From positions 2,170,001-2,234,000 of the forward strand of contig NC_063016.1 in NCBI RefSeq assembly GCF_020509005.1: a DNA stretch of 64,000 bases, given 5' to 3'. Source of the stretch: Fulvia fulva (taxonomy: Eukaryota; Ascomycota; Dothideomycetes; Mycosphaerellales; Mycosphaerellaceae). This document shows positions 45,405-57,545 of this stretch, one piece after another. Below the pieces are notes generated by a model that saw only the letters and a list, made by a program, of their open reading frames with translations, did no database searches and was not told the origin of the DNA. Every line of letters begins with the position of its first letter. Within the stretch, counting starts at the first letter, position 1. The position numbers and the translations under genes were made by a program.

Positions 45405-45847
45405 TATAAATATACTAATTACGAAAACGAACACGGATATAAGATATATATATAAGAGGATGAGTACCTATACGTAGTAATAGCTAAGAGTAATACCTAT
45501 ACGCCTAAATATATATAACTAATATATAGAAAGTATATAGTATATACTAGTACTATAACTAGTATAGGTAGAAAAGCAAAAGCTCTAACTCTTTTTAATA
45601 CCGGAGCATTGTCTAAGTTTACTAATCTACGTCTCGTTCGCGTATAAAATATCCCTACTTTGAAGCTTAATAAACCCCGTCGCCTACGGATAGCTAACGG
45701 GGTAACTACGAGGCTACTCGAAGTAGCCCTAATAAATATTACTATCGGAGGGCATACGAGCTAGATACTCTACTATATTACGGACTTAGATAAATACGAC
45801 ATCGTCCTTATAATCTTATAGCTCGAAGAGTACGACCCGTTATATAG
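45405..45847 (+). pseudogene. Element G aspartic protease region
   Basis: This continues gypsy G after the pogo insertion. A forward frame at about 45565-45838 reads ALTLFNTGALSKFTNLRLV (catalytic D-T-G-A now N-T-G-A), then RLRIANGVTTRLLEVALINITIGG and YYITDLDKYDIVL. This is a retropepsin-like domain. It is cut by LINE C copy 2 at about 45848; the stretch that should link protease to RT is missing. Confidence 0.68.
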
Positions 45848-48731
45848 ATAGATAGATGATTCATTTACCCGTTATAGTGCCCTCCGGCCTATACGGGTTT
45901 ATGTCTATATATGTTACTACATAAGGTAGGAAACCTGTTCCTAGGTAAAAACCTCCTCTCCTTCTCTAATAGCTTCCTTGCTATGAGTTCTCAGTTTTCC
46001 TTCCATTAGGGTGCACTAGTGTCATGGTGGTTAGCCTCTGACTACCTTGTCTACAACCCTGGTGTTGTCCCCCTCTTCCTGCTCTCCTCCTCCTTCTGTC
46101 TCTCCTCAATCCATCTCTCTGTTTCCCTAGTAAGAGAGAACTGCTCCAAAAATCCTTGGTGGATGATCCACCTTGTAATTCTCTAGAGGTCTCCCTTATT
46201 GCTGATCATGGCTTGGAAGTTTCTGTTCCTTGCCCTTGCCCTCCATTCACCTCTCCCTGTACTCCATTCTTTGCAAACCAGAAGTCTATGTTCGACATTC
46301 TGGGACAGGTAGCCGCATGGGCAACTCTTGTCTTCGATACCTGGGACTTTTCTCTGATGCAGGTATGCCCTGACTCCGATGTGTTCAGAGCGGATTTGTA
46401 TTGCTATGCTTGCTTCTGACCTGGTCAGGTCTGAGTACAGTAGGTAGTTGTGGCTACCAAACTGTTGGAGTGCCTTTGGGGTTTCTGGCCTCTGTGGGGT
46501 TCTTGTCCATTCAGTCTTCCAGAGGAGTCCTGCCATCCTTTCAGCTAGAGACTGTTGCTTCTTCCCTTGGCTGGCTGCTGATCCTCTCCCTTGAGCCCTT
46601 CTGTCCTGTTCCTGCTGGGCTAGGTGCAGCTGTTCTGTTAGTTCTTTGAACTTCTGCAGGTCCTGCTGCTTCTGTGGGGCTGGATTGGGTCTTGCTTGTC
46701 TGTGCCTTCTTGTGCACTGGCTCCTGATTTTGTTGACTGCCTTCTGGATTACTAGCTGGGCTGGGTATGCAGACGTCTTTCCTGCATACTGGTATCTCAA
46801 GCCTTGAAGGTAGAGCTTGGCTGGTGGGGAGCCAGACTCCATTTCGACCACCCTTGTTGGAGTTGACTTGTATGCTCTAAGCACCTTTTTCAGACAGGAG
46901 GCTTGGGCTCTGCTGATGGGATCTGCAATTCTCTTTGGGATCTTGTCTTGGGCTGACCAGATCTGGGCTCTATATAGCATGGCTGGCTTTATAATGGCCT
47001 TGTACATAACCTTTGCTTTCGCAAATGTGGCTCCCTATGTGGAGGCTGTAAGCCTGTCAATTGATTGCCTGTTGTTGTCTGCTCTTGCCTGTGCTTTCTT
47101 GACCTGTGGTCCCTAGCTGAGCTTTGGATCCAGCCATATTCCTAGCACCCTTAGTTCACTTGAGGGTTCTGTTGTGTGTCCCTGAATAGTGATTAGGGCT
47201 TGCATATTGTGTCTGTTTCTGGCTCTACTGAAGTGGATAAGTTGATACTTCTCTAGGGCAAATCTGGCTCTATGTTTCCTGGCCCATTCCTCACATTCCT
47301 TGTGTTTCTTCTGCAAGATTCTGCAGTTCTCTTCTGTGCTGTCTGACCAGGCTAGGATGTTTGTGTCATCCACAAACCCTGAGGCTGATGTGTTTCTAGA
47401 GTTTAGCTTTGCTGGCAGGTCTACTATAAAGAGGAGAAACAGGATTAGAGACATTGTTGATCCCTGTGGGATTCCTGTCTCTGTAGGCATACTGTCAGAT
47501 TTGTATCTGCCTAGTCTTAGTCTTGTGGTTCTGCCTCTAAGGAAGGACTGGATGAACTGGACTGTCTAGTTAGGGATAGCCTTCTGTTTCAGGATGTGGA
47601 TTAGCCTCTGGTGTGAGACATTGTCAAAGGTTCCTGATATGTCCAGTGAGAGGAGTGTGGCTGCTTTATTGTTCCTAAAGTGCCACAGGGTCTTGATCTG
47701 CTCTGTGATAAGTTCCACAGCTGTTAGTGTTGATCTTTGTTTCCTGCCTCCTATCTGTTCTCCAGGAAGGATTCCATGTTCTTCAGCTAGGTTTGTCAGC
47801 CTTTCTGCTATGATCTTTTCTAGGAGTTTGCCTAGTGTATTGAGCAAGGCAATAGGTCTGTATGCCTTTAGCTTTGTGTAGTCCTCTTTCTATAGTTTTC
47901 TCAAGACCACAGTCAGTGACTCCTTGAAGTGTTTAGGGCAGTGTCCTTAGGCTATACACTGTGAAAAGATGTTTGACAGTGCAGGGGAGATCTGGTCCTT
48001 GCATGTCTTGATGAACACGTTTGGAATCCCATCTGGTCCTGGGGCCTTGTTTCCTAAGGGTCTCTTAATGATGCTCTTGATCTCTCCCTCTCCCACTGTG
48101 CAGGATTGCTCTAGTGGTGTTGGATACACACTGCCCTCCAGATCCTACAGGTCAGCTTCTACCTGTGTGCCAAAGAAATGTTTCCCTAATGTCTGTGCCT
48201 TTCCTGGGAGAGTGTGTTGGATTACTCCTTCCTAGTCTTCAATGTTTGGAAACTGGGGCAGCATGTTTCTGTCCTGTATAGGTTGTCTTGCCCACTTTGC
48301 TAGTTTCCACATCTTCTCAGGATTCTGGGTAATGGATCCAACTGTTGACCTCCACTCCAGCATCTTGTCCCTCTTGATCTGGGCCTTCTTGTCTCTGGTT
48401 GCCTGGTTGTATCTGTCCCATGCTTCCTGGGAGTGACTCTGGGTAAGGGCTCTCCTGGCCTGCCTGGCTGCCTTGACCTTCTCTGAGCATTCCTTTGTCC
48501 AGAATGGCTTCTGGTACAGTGACTGTTTTTTTTTCTCTGGTGTAGGCTGCTGCAGTTTCCTGCATTGTTCTAACCAGTTCTGCCACTGCTTGGTCTATGT
48601 CTAAGGCTGTTTCCAGTCTCCTGGTCTCTAGTCCAGCTAGCTTCTGTTCCAGGTCTTGTCTGATCTGTTCCCAGTTGGCTGCCTTCCAGGCTAGCTGAGG
48701 TTCTAGGTCTCCTTCCTGCTTTGTCTGTGTT
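45848..48731 (-). mobile_element. LINE C copy 2, 5'-truncated
   Basis: About 2,884 bp matching 2730-5611 of copy 1, mostly identical with RIP-type transitions increasing toward the 5' side. It is truncated in the endonuclease coding region. The left flank TATATAG and right flank TGTATAG could be a short target duplication, but the right flank is a pogo end rather than element G. Its ORF2 pieces (46183-47007 and 47113-48729) share both TAG stops of copy 1 plus additional ones. Confidence 0.88.
45867..45898 (-). promoter_or_regulatory. LINE C copy 2 3'-terminal hairpin
   Basis: Same fold as 2749-2780, with ACCCG/CGGGT outer stem retained; RIP changes fall in the linkers and inner stem (CATGGGCC to TATAGGCC). 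Confidence 0.6.
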
Positions 48732-48777
48732 GTATAGCCCGCTCGGTAGTATAGCCCGCTCGGTAGTAAAGCACGTT
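48732..48777 (+). mobile_element. Orphan right end of a pogo element
   Basis: 46 bp matching the last part of the right TIR at 45358-45404, with the two CCCGCTCGGTAGTA units, AGCACGT and then TA. No left end or transposase accompanies it. A second pogo or MITE copy probably sat here in element G and lost its remainder when LINE C copy 2 integrated. Confidence 0.75.
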
Positions 48778-49023
48778 AGTATTAAAAAGTTTATTAATAA
48801 CGGGATAGCTAACGGTATAATAGAGCCTTCTAAATTTCATACGTCCTTACTAGTAATTATAGTTAAGAAGCTAGGCGGCGGGCTACGCGTCTATATAGAC
48901 TACCGGGTACTAAATACTCTTACTATAAAGGACAGGTACCCTATCCTACTACTAAGGGAAACACTCGAGTGTATTAGTAAGCCTAAGTAGTTCGCGAAGC
49001 TTAATATCGTCGTAGCCTTTAAT
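48778..49023 (+). pseudogene. Element G reverse transcriptase, N-terminal fragment
   Basis: A forward frame reads INNGIANGIIEPSKFHTSLLVIIVKK, VYIDYRVLNTLTIKDRYPI and FAKLNIVVAFNR, the first RT blocks of gypsy elements. A single TAG interrupts it. It is cut at 49023 by minus-strand LINE A; the rest of the RT is not found to the right. Confidence 0.72.
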
Positions 49024-52000
49024 AGATAGATAGATTTGTTATTCCCCTGTTCTAGGACCCTATCCGGCCTATATAGATATATATCTATTATTATATATAA
49101 AGGGAAACCCGAATAGGTGAAAACCCTTCCCGCCCCCGACTACTCCTTATCTATATTAGCTTTCCCTATAAACGTACGTAGTCTATATCACTACCCCGTT
49201 AGTCCCCGCTCCTAGCCGGTCTCGTCGCGCTACGTCGTGTCCTCTCTTCCTATACTACTCCTACTAGGCGGTACTATTCTAGCCAGCCCTTCTCTAGTAT
49301 CTAGTTCGTAATACGCCGTAGGTCCTTAGCGTTATTAAGAAGTACCCTAATCGTCCGGTTCCTTGCCTTTACTATCTACTCCCCCCTTCCTAGCGACTAC
49401 CTTAGACAGACGAGGAGTACGTACCGTACGTTCTAGGAGCGATAGCCGTAGGAGAAGCTAGTATTTGTATATCCTAGAACCTTCCTCTATAATAGGTACC
49501 CCTAGAGGCCGATGTGTTCGCTTCGTAGTTAGGTTACTATACTACTCTATGCCCTCGTAAGGCGGTAGTAGATAAGCTTCGGGGGGTACTTAACCGCGGA
49601 TTTTGTAGCTAACTATTCCTTAGGTTGTCCCGCTAGCTAAGGGCGTCTACTATACCCTACACCCTAGTTGTTCTACCTCTCTTTCTATAGTTACTCTACA
49701 AACGACTTCTTACCTTCCTATCGTATTACTAGCTATTCGTCCCTTACCCGATAGTTCGGCTCGTTTCCGGGTCGAATGCCCTTATACGCTAGTACTAATT
49801 CGCGGGCCCTTACGACTATACTAGCGGGGGGGTGCTTGACCGCGGATTTTGTAGCTAACCATTCCTTAGGTTGTCCCGCTGGCTAAGGGCGTCCACTATG
49901 CCCTACAACCTAGTTGTTCCACCTCTCTTTCTATAGTTGCTCTACAAACGATTTCTCACCTTCCTATTGTGTTGCTAGCTGTTCGTCCCTTACCCGGTAG
50001 TTCGGCTCGTTTCCGGGTCGAATGCCCTTATACGCTAGTACTAATTCGCGGGCCCTTACGACTGCACTAGCGATGACCTTCTATACTAGGTACTGTGCCG
50101 ACTTGCCTAAGTAGGAGGTCCGTAGTCCCTAGATATATAGGTCGATCGGCGGTATAGCGGTCTCGTACTTAAGTATCCTCGTTAGTATCGACTTATATAC
50201 CCCGGTGACCTTCCTTAGGCATTAGTTTTAGATCTTCGCTAGCGGCGCGACGAGTCCCTTTAATAGGTAGACCCTCTCGCCTAAGGACTACACTTAGCTA
50301 CTATAGGTAAGGACTAGCCGTATAATAGCCGTATATAGAAGTCGTAACTACCGAAAGTCCGCCCCTATATAGACGTAGTAAGCCTCTAGTATAATGCTAT
50401 ATTCTGTTTAGCTTTCCGTAATATTGCCTATACGTACTTCCTCTACCGTAGCGCCGGGTCTACCTATAGTCCGAGGATCCTAAGCTGAGTTACCGGGTTA
50501 GTCGTATACCCCTATATCTAGATAGAAGCTTATATATTATAGAACCGTGGCCGGCGCGTAAAGTGTATTAGATTGTACTTCTCTAGGGTAAACCGAGCCC
50601 CGTGCCTCCTAGCCTAGTCCTCGTAGATCTTATACTTCTCTTCTAGTAGCCTATAGTTCTCCTTAGTCGAGGAAGACTACGCTAGGATATTCGTGTCGTC
50701 TACGAAGCCGGTCGTAGCGGTGTTCTAGGATTCTAGGGCTAGGAGTAGCGTCGCTATAAAGAAGAGGAATAGGATAGGTACTAGCGTTAAGCCTTACGGG
50801 ATTCTAGTATAGACTACTTAAAATAGGCTTTTATACTAAACGACTAGGATCGACGTGGTACGGTTTTAGAGGTAGGACCGTATAAAGTTAATAAGCTACT
50901 TAGGGAGTCCTTTCGACCTTAGGATATAGAGTAGCCGCGGGTATAATACGTAGTCGAAGGCTCCCGATATGTCTAGGCTAAGTAAGGAAGCCACCTTGTC
51001 CCTATTCTTATACTAGATAGCCTTTACCTAAGAGGTGATAAGTTCTATCGCGGATAGCGTCGATCGCTATAGGCGCGTACCTATCTAGGTGTCCGGGAGT
51101 AGGGAGTGTTCCTCTACCGCCTCGGAGAGTCTCGTTATAACCAGCTTCTTAAGCGCCTTCCTAAGAGTGTTAAGGAGCGCAATTAGGCGGTACGACTTCA
51201 CCTACGTATAGTCTTCCTTCTACGGCTTACGTAGGACCACTGTCGTCGATTGTTTAAAAGCTATCGGGTAGTATCCGGTCTGTAGGTAGGCGTTAAAGAT
51301 CGCTATAACTACTAGGGCTAGTTAATCTCTATACTTCTTTAGTAGCTCGTTTAGGATCCTATCCGGCCCCGGGGCTTTCTTCGCCGGTAACTTCCTTAGT
51401 ATAGCGGCAACTTCTCCCTCGGATACCTCCTATTAGACCGCGATACTAGGGGCTAGGGGAGTAGAGCTGTTTATATCGCTTAGATTAGCCTCGACTAGGG
51501 GCGGGAAGAACTTACTAGCTAGTAGATGCGCCTTAGCCTCGGGGTCGCTAACCGGGCTACTAGGCGATTATAGCGCTAGGATAGAGAAGGAGGGGCCCTA
51601 TGTAGGGTCCTATCGGGCCTATTTCGCTAGCTTCTACATCCTCTCTAGCTTGCCGGCGATTTCTTCTACTATAGCCCTCTAGCCGACTACTTTCTCCCTT
51701 CGTATTATAGCTTTCTTCTATTAGTATGCCTCCCTATATACGTTCTAGGCCTCCTCGCTATAGCTACTCGTCTATACCCGGCGGGCTCTCCTTACTTCTC
51801 TTACTACCGTAGTACACTCCGGCGTCTAGTATAGTTTAGACTATATCGTTAGTTAGGTAAGCGGAACGTGAAGTAAGGTCGCTTTTCTTATTTCGTCTAT
51901 TAACCCCTAGACTACTTCGTCTATCTCGTCTTTACTGTTATATTGCTACTACGCGATCTAGACTAGCCTCTTAGAGTTATTAAGGTACGCCTAGATATTG

Positions 52001-52443
52001 GCCTAGTAGGCCTTTCCCTAGTTTAGCTTAGGGGTTCTCGCTAGTATACGTTGTATCTATATCGTAATAGAGGTCCTGACTAGTATATAGTCTAACGACG
52101 CCTCGAGTTTATATTCGATCCTATAGTAGGTTCCCGTGTAGTAGTAGCTATCTAAGATCTAGGAGAGGTCGATCGTACCTTAGAGTCCCCCTCTCTTCTA
52201 GGTACCTAGGTCCTTCGGGGTATTAAGGGCAATTACGTTGCTCGCTATTAAGTCGAGTACTTCGTCGGCTATAGGGTACGGCTATATAAGGCTTTCCTAG
52301 GAAGAGTAGTATATATTAAAGTCTCCTACTACAATGTGGCACCCTTATCTCTTAAGCGCACTATCTAGGTGTCTATAGACCCCTAGGTCGCGGCTAGACC
52401 TCGAGGCTAGCGGTTGTATATATAGGTTGTATATCTAGGTGCT
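49024..52443 (-). mobile_element. LINE A, minus-strand copy, 3' and central part, with internal duplication
   Basis: It matches the reverse of 22900-26043: 3' tail and hairpin region at the left, then ORF2 C-terminus, RT (FVDD at about 50700) and endonuclease up to 52443. It continues at 55355 after the young LINE A insertion. It is heavily RIP-mutated and carries a 246-bp tandem duplication at 49581-50072. Confidence 0.85.
49581..50072. repeat. 246-bp direct tandem duplication inside LINE A
   Basis: Units 49581-49826 and 49827-50072 are both 246 bp and begin GGGGGGT and end CTAGCG. They differ only by transitions, with the second unit less mutated (GCTTGACC versus ACTTAACC). Other LINE A copies have one unit. 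Confidence 0.85.
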
Positions 52444-52445
52444 TC

Positions 52446-55166
52446 TCCTGGATCTCAGATAGCCACTACCACACGGTAACCTACTGTGGGATCGAACATG
52501 AACTCGAGGCGTCGTTAGACCACATGCCAGTCAGGACCTCTATTGCGACACAGATACAACGCACACCAGCGAGAACCCCTAAGCCAAACTGGGGAAAGGC
52601 CCACTAGGCCAACATCCAGGCGTACCTCGATGACTCCAAGAGGCTAGTCCAGATCGCGCAGCAGCAATACAACAGTAAAGACGAGATAGACGAAGCAGTC
52701 CAGGGGTTGACAGACGAAATAAGAAAAGCGACCTCACTTCACGTTCCGCTTGCCCAACCAACGACATGGTCCAAACCATACTGGACGCCGGAGTGCACTG
52801 CGGTAGTAAGAGAAGCAAGGAGAGCTCGCCGGGTGTGGACGAGCAGCTATAGCGAGGAGGCCTGGAACGTATACAGGGAGGCATGCCAACAGAAGAAAGC
52901 CATAATACGGAGGGAGAAAGCAGTCGGCTGGAGGGCTACAGTGGAAGAAATCGCCGGCAAGCCAGAGAGGATGTGGAAGCTAGCGAAATGGGCCCGACAG
53001 GACCCTACACAGGGCCCCTCCTTCTCTATCCCAGCGCTACAATCGCCTAGTGGCCCGGTTAGCGACCCCGAGGCCAAGGCGCGTCTACTGGCTAGCAAGT
53101 TCTTCCCACCCCCAGTCGAGGCTGATCTAAGCGACATAAACAGCTCTACTCCCCTAGCCCCTAGCATCGCGGTCCAACAGGAGGTGTCCGAGGGAGAAGT
53201 TACCGCTGTGCTGAGGAAGTTGCCGGCGAAGAAAGCCCCGGGGCCGGATGGGATCCCAAACGAGCTACTAAAGAAGTGTAGAGATCAACTAGCCCCAGCA
53301 GTTGCAGCGATCTTTAACGCCTGCCTACAGACCGGATACCACCCGATAGCTTTTAAACAATCGACGACAGTGGTCCTACGCAAGCCGCAGAAGGAAGACT
53401 ATACGCAGGTGAAGTCGTACCGCCCAATTGCGCTCCTTAACACTCTTGGGAAGGCGCTTGAGAAGCTGGTTGCAACGAGACTCTCCGAGGCGGCAGAGGA
53501 ACACTCCCTACTCCCGGACACCCAGATGGGTGCGCGCCCACAGCGATCGACGCTATCCGCGATGGAACTTATCACCTCTTAGGTAAAGGCCATCTGGTAT
53601 AAGAATAGGGACAAGGTGGCTTCCTTACTTAGCCTAGACATATCGGGAGCCTTCGACTACGTGTCACACCCGCGGCTTCTCTACATCCTAAGGTCGAAAG
53701 GACTCCCTGAGTGGCTTGTCAACTTCGTACGGTCCTACCTCCAAAACCGCAGTACGTCGATCCTGGTCGGCCAGTACAGAAGCCCATTTCAAGCAGTCCA
53801 CACTAGAATCCCGCAAGGCTCAACGCTAGCACCTATTCTGTTCCTCTTCTTTATGGCGACGCTGCTCCCAGCCCTAGAATCCCAGAACACCGCTGCGAGC
53901 GGCTTCGTAGACGACACAAACATCCTAGCGTGGTCTTCCTCGACTGAGGAGAACTGTAGGCTACTAGAAGAGAAGCACAAGATCTGCGAGGACTGGGCTA
54001 GGAGGCACGGGGCTCGGTTTGCCCCAGAAAAGTACAATCTGATACACTTTACGCGCCGGCCACGGTTCCACAATATGCAAGCTTCTATCCAGATACAGGG
54101 GCACACGACTAACCCGGCAAATCAGCTCAGGATCCTCGGACTATAGGTGGACCCGGCGCTACGGTGGAGGAAGCACGTACAGGCAATATTACGGAAAGCT
54201 GAACAGAATATGGCATCATGCCAGAGGCTCACTGCGTCCACATAGGGGGCGGACTTCCGGCAGTCACGACTTCTATATACGGCTATTGTACGGCCAGTCC
54301 TTACCTATGGCAGCCAAGTGTGGTCCTTAGGCGAGAGGGCCTGCCTATCGAAGGGACTCGTCGCGCCGCTAGCGAAGATCCAAAACCAATGCCTAAGGAA
54401 GGTCACCGGGGCATATAAGTCGACACCAACGAGGATGCTTAAGCACGAGACCGCTATACCGCCGATCGACCTATACATCTAGGGACTACGGACCTCCTAC
54501 TTAGGCAAGTCGGCACAGTACCCAGTACAGAAGGTCATCGCCAGTGCAGTCGCAAGGGCCCGCGAATCAGTACTAGCGCATAAGGGCATTCGACCCGGAA
54601 ACGAGCCGAACTACCGGGCAAGGGACGAACAGCTAGCAACACAATGGGAAGGTGAGAAATCGTTTGTAGAGCAACTATGGAAAGAGAGGTGGAACAACCA
54701 GGTTGTAGGGCATAGTGGACGCCCTCAGCCAGCGGGACAACCTAAGGAATGGTCAGCTACAAAATCCGCGGTCAAGCACCCCCCGAAGCTCATCCACTAC
54801 CGCCTTACGAGGGCACAGAGTAGCATAGCAACCCAACTGCGAAGCGAACACATCGGCCTCCAGGGGTACCTATCATGGAGGAAGGTCCCAGGATACACGA
54901 ATACTAGCTGCCCCTGCGGCTATCGCTCCCAGAACGTACGGTACGCACTCCTCGTCTGTCCGAGGTGGTCGCTAGGAAGGGGGGAGTGGATGGCAAAGGC
55001 GAGGAACCGGACGATTGGGGCACTTCTTAACAACGCTGAAGACCTACGGCGCATTACGAACTGGATACTAGAGAAGGGCTGGCTAGAACAGTACCGCCTA
55101 GTAGGAGCAGTGCAGGAAGAGAGGACACGACGCAGCGCGACGAGACCGGCTAGGAGCGGGGGCTAA
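52446..55166 (+). pseudogene. Young LINE A ORF2 (partial): RT and C-terminal domain, five TAG stops
   Basis: One frame of 906 codons to TAA at 55164-55166. It is interrupted only by TAG at 52605, 53580, 54144, 54243 and 54480 (first base given), at Trp or Gln positions. It begins with the endonuclease end (CGIEHELEASLDHMPVRTSI). The RT has APGPDGIPNELLKK, YRPIALLNTLGKALEK, LSLDISGAFDYVSH, IPQGSTLAPILFLFF and FVDD. The C-terminus has a CPCGYRSQNVRYALLVC motif in which the zinc-binding His of LINE C is Tyr. It lacks ORF1 and most of the endonuclease, so it is dead on arrival. Confidence 0.9.
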
Positions 55167-55287
55167 CGGGGTAGTGACATGGACTACGTACGTTCAGAGG
55201 GAAAGCTAATCTAGACAAGGAGTAGTCGGGGGCGGGAAGGGTTTTCACCTATTCGGGTTTCCCTTTGTACATAACAATAGATATATA

Positions 55288-55319
55288 CCTGCATAGGCCG
55301 GATAGGGTCCTAGAACAGG
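55288..55319 (+). promoter_or_regulatory. LINE A 3'-terminal hairpin (young copy)
   Basis: Outer stem CCTG pairs with CAGG. The inner stem TAGGCC pairs with GG-T-CCTA (bulged T) around a GGATAG loop. The 3' linker is GAA, then GGAATGAC and the ATCT tail. It occupies 32 nt, as in LINE B and LINE C. Confidence 0.68.
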
Positions 55320-55354
55320 GGAATGACAAATCTATCTATCTATATCTAGGTGCT

Positions 55355-57062
55355 ACCTACGTAGAGGGAGGTAATATCGCCCCCGCCTTCTTCGTCTACG
55401 TAGTACACTACCTCCTAGTCGGATTCTAGTATGTCCTTACTAATATAGAAGCACGTGCGGGGTCTACCGTCGCCTCGTAGGCATGTCGTATAGCCTAGTA
55501 ACTTATAGGTCGTTAGTCTCTTATAGTACGGGTTAATCTATAGCTCCTAGATTATAAGGACGTAGTAGACGCGCGGGTCCGCCTCGTATAGGAAATGGTT
55601 CTAGACTATATCCTTGCTATAGTTAACGTTATACTAGATAATACTAAGCGTGTCGAGGCTAGTTATCGGCATCGACAATCATTTCCTCTATATCGTTCTA
55701 TGTCCTACTACCCTATACGTCCTAGTCTACGCCTATCGGCTATATACTAACGTACGCCCTAGGTTACGTATCCTTTATATCGTTCTCGGCCCTAGGGCGC
55801 TTATACCCGACCGCCGCTAGTTAGTTCCGGTATAGGCTAGCCTTACGGTCGCTATAGAATCTTAGGGCGACGGTTCTGTTTATGATTGCCTTGTTTTTCG
55901 CTAGTTTCCGCTACGGGCATTCCGCGCTATACGATAGGCAGTACCCCGGACAGTTCGCGTACCGCCTCGTAGCTAATATATAGTCCCTAGATATATAGTC
56001 TCCTATATAGTTCGAGTAGGCCTACTTGTTTATATACATATATATTTAGTGTCTATACTATTAGCATTTAAAGTATTAGAGGACACGAAAGGATAATAAG
56101 TGCTTTTCGACTATCTTAAGGCTATATTACTAGACTAGGCCTTATTCTATCGCTAGATCCGCCGCTTTCGCGTCTTATAGCTATACTATTAGCGCCGAGG
56201 CCTTCTTGCCTTCTAGCCATTTCCTATAGAGCTAAGTCGCCTTCTAGATTAGAGAGTTAAGAGTGACCGGGTTGTCCTCTTAGAGAGCGCGTAGGTGACC
56301 CTAGTTAGTTAGGTCAAACTCCTTAGGCATGTCGTGGACTAGGATCGTGAATTGTTTCGTTAAGACCTTCGCTAATGCCGTAACCTTAGATGCCTACTGT
56401 GGCTATGCCTCTAGGTGCCTCCTAGTAGTAGTAGAGCTAGTATAGATCTATAGAGTGCCGTTAGACTATTAGTTTACTACGACCACCCCTAGCTAGTTAA
56501 TTCGTTAGGCGAGCTCCTTGTTTAATAGCTTCTTAACTTCGGCCTAGTCTTCCTTTACTATAATACGGATCGTAACTATATCGTACGTTAGGCGGGGGCC
56601 TAGTATCGAAGCCGCGACCGATGCCTAGCTATAGGGGTGTTGATTCCGGGTAGCCTTACTAATCGCCTAGGACGTCGTCCTTATTTCTTATTACCCTCGG
56701 TAATACGACAGTATAAGCGCCGTACGTAGCTAAGTAATCATTACCTATAGAGACCGGTATAGGAGCTAATCGTTAGTTTCTATACTTTTTACGTCCTCTA
56801 TAAGTTGCTACTAGTTGTCTTAGGGGGGCTTCGCCTATAGGGCCGTAGGCGCCGGTAGTGCCGTAGCCTAGGCTACTATTACCTAGGAGTTGCCTAATGT
56901 AGCTAGGCACCTCCGCGGCGTTTAGAGCTAAAGAAATAGGGTGAAGAGAGCTTCAAGCTGTCTAGATTAAATGAGGTAGAACTCCCTTAGTCCTAGGGGT
57001 AGTAGCCTGCTTTATATATCGTTAGAATAGCCTTAATAAGAGCTTTCGAATGTGTCGTGTTT
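55355..57062 (-). mobile_element. LINE A, minus-strand copy, 5' part (ORF1 and endonuclease start)
   Basis: Continuation of 49024-52443. It matches the reverse of about 21110-22880: endonuclease N-terminus, the ORF1/ORF2 overlap near 55690 (minus-strand ATGCCGATAACTAG), ORF1 zinc-knuckle remnants near 55950 and ORF1 N-terminus. Similarity to the full-length copy stops near 57062, about 60 bp short of its 5' end. No open frame remains. Confidence 0.8.
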
Positions 57063-57545
57063 TAGCGTAGAGATCGATAGTCCGGATCGGCCTATAATAC
57101 TAACGTCCCGTAAGTTATATCTTAATCCGTATATACTAACTCTATAAGACAACGGCTTCCTATCGGCTAAAGGGGAGTTAGTAGTGCTACTTCCTAGAAA
57201 GCTAGGCTATAGTTACTATTACTCCGCGGTACGTACTATATATAATAAACAAGCTCTAAAAACAAGTAATAATAGTTATACTAGTAATAGTCTATTATAC
57301 GCTTCGAGTACTAAACGTAGTAGTAACGTCGTAGGAGCTCCTTCTTTAAGGAGGGGGGTACTATTACGAGATAGCCCTTTTACTTACTTTACGTACTACC
57401 CCGCGACATATCGACGTTATCGGCCGTAACTCCGCGCGCTAGCGCCCTTCCGACTCCTTTATCTATTCGCCTTCCCTTAGACCTCTTAGATAGCTCGCGT
57501 AACTATATATATCTTTACCCGACTATACTATAGCCCCCTCGCCCG
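57063..57545. other. Unassigned RIP-mutated DNA
   Basis: About 480 bp with no recognised relation to other parts of the window. A short open stretch at 57184-57429 (Ser/Tyr/Arg-rich) has no recognisable motif and is probably incidental. It may be the 5' flank or target of the LINE A copy, or part of element G. Confidence 0.35.

Larger units (their letters stand above)
52444..55340 (+). mobile_element. Young LINE A copy, 5'-truncated, lightly mutated
   Basis: A 2,897-bp insertion with a 14-bp duplication, TATATCTAGGTGCT, at 52430-52443 and 55341-55354. It is inserted head-on into the older minus-strand LINE A. It starts at the end of the endonuclease domain and carries RT, C-terminus, 3' UTR, hairpin and ATCT tail. 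CpA and TpG are mostly intact here, while both flanks are saturated with RIP, so it is the most recent LINE A event in the window. Confidence 0.92.

Noticed and set aside
57184..57429. 81-codon Ser/Tyr-rich ORF considered as a small host gene
   Set aside because: It lies in TpA-rich mutated DNA, has no motif or neighbours, and its length is explainable by chance.
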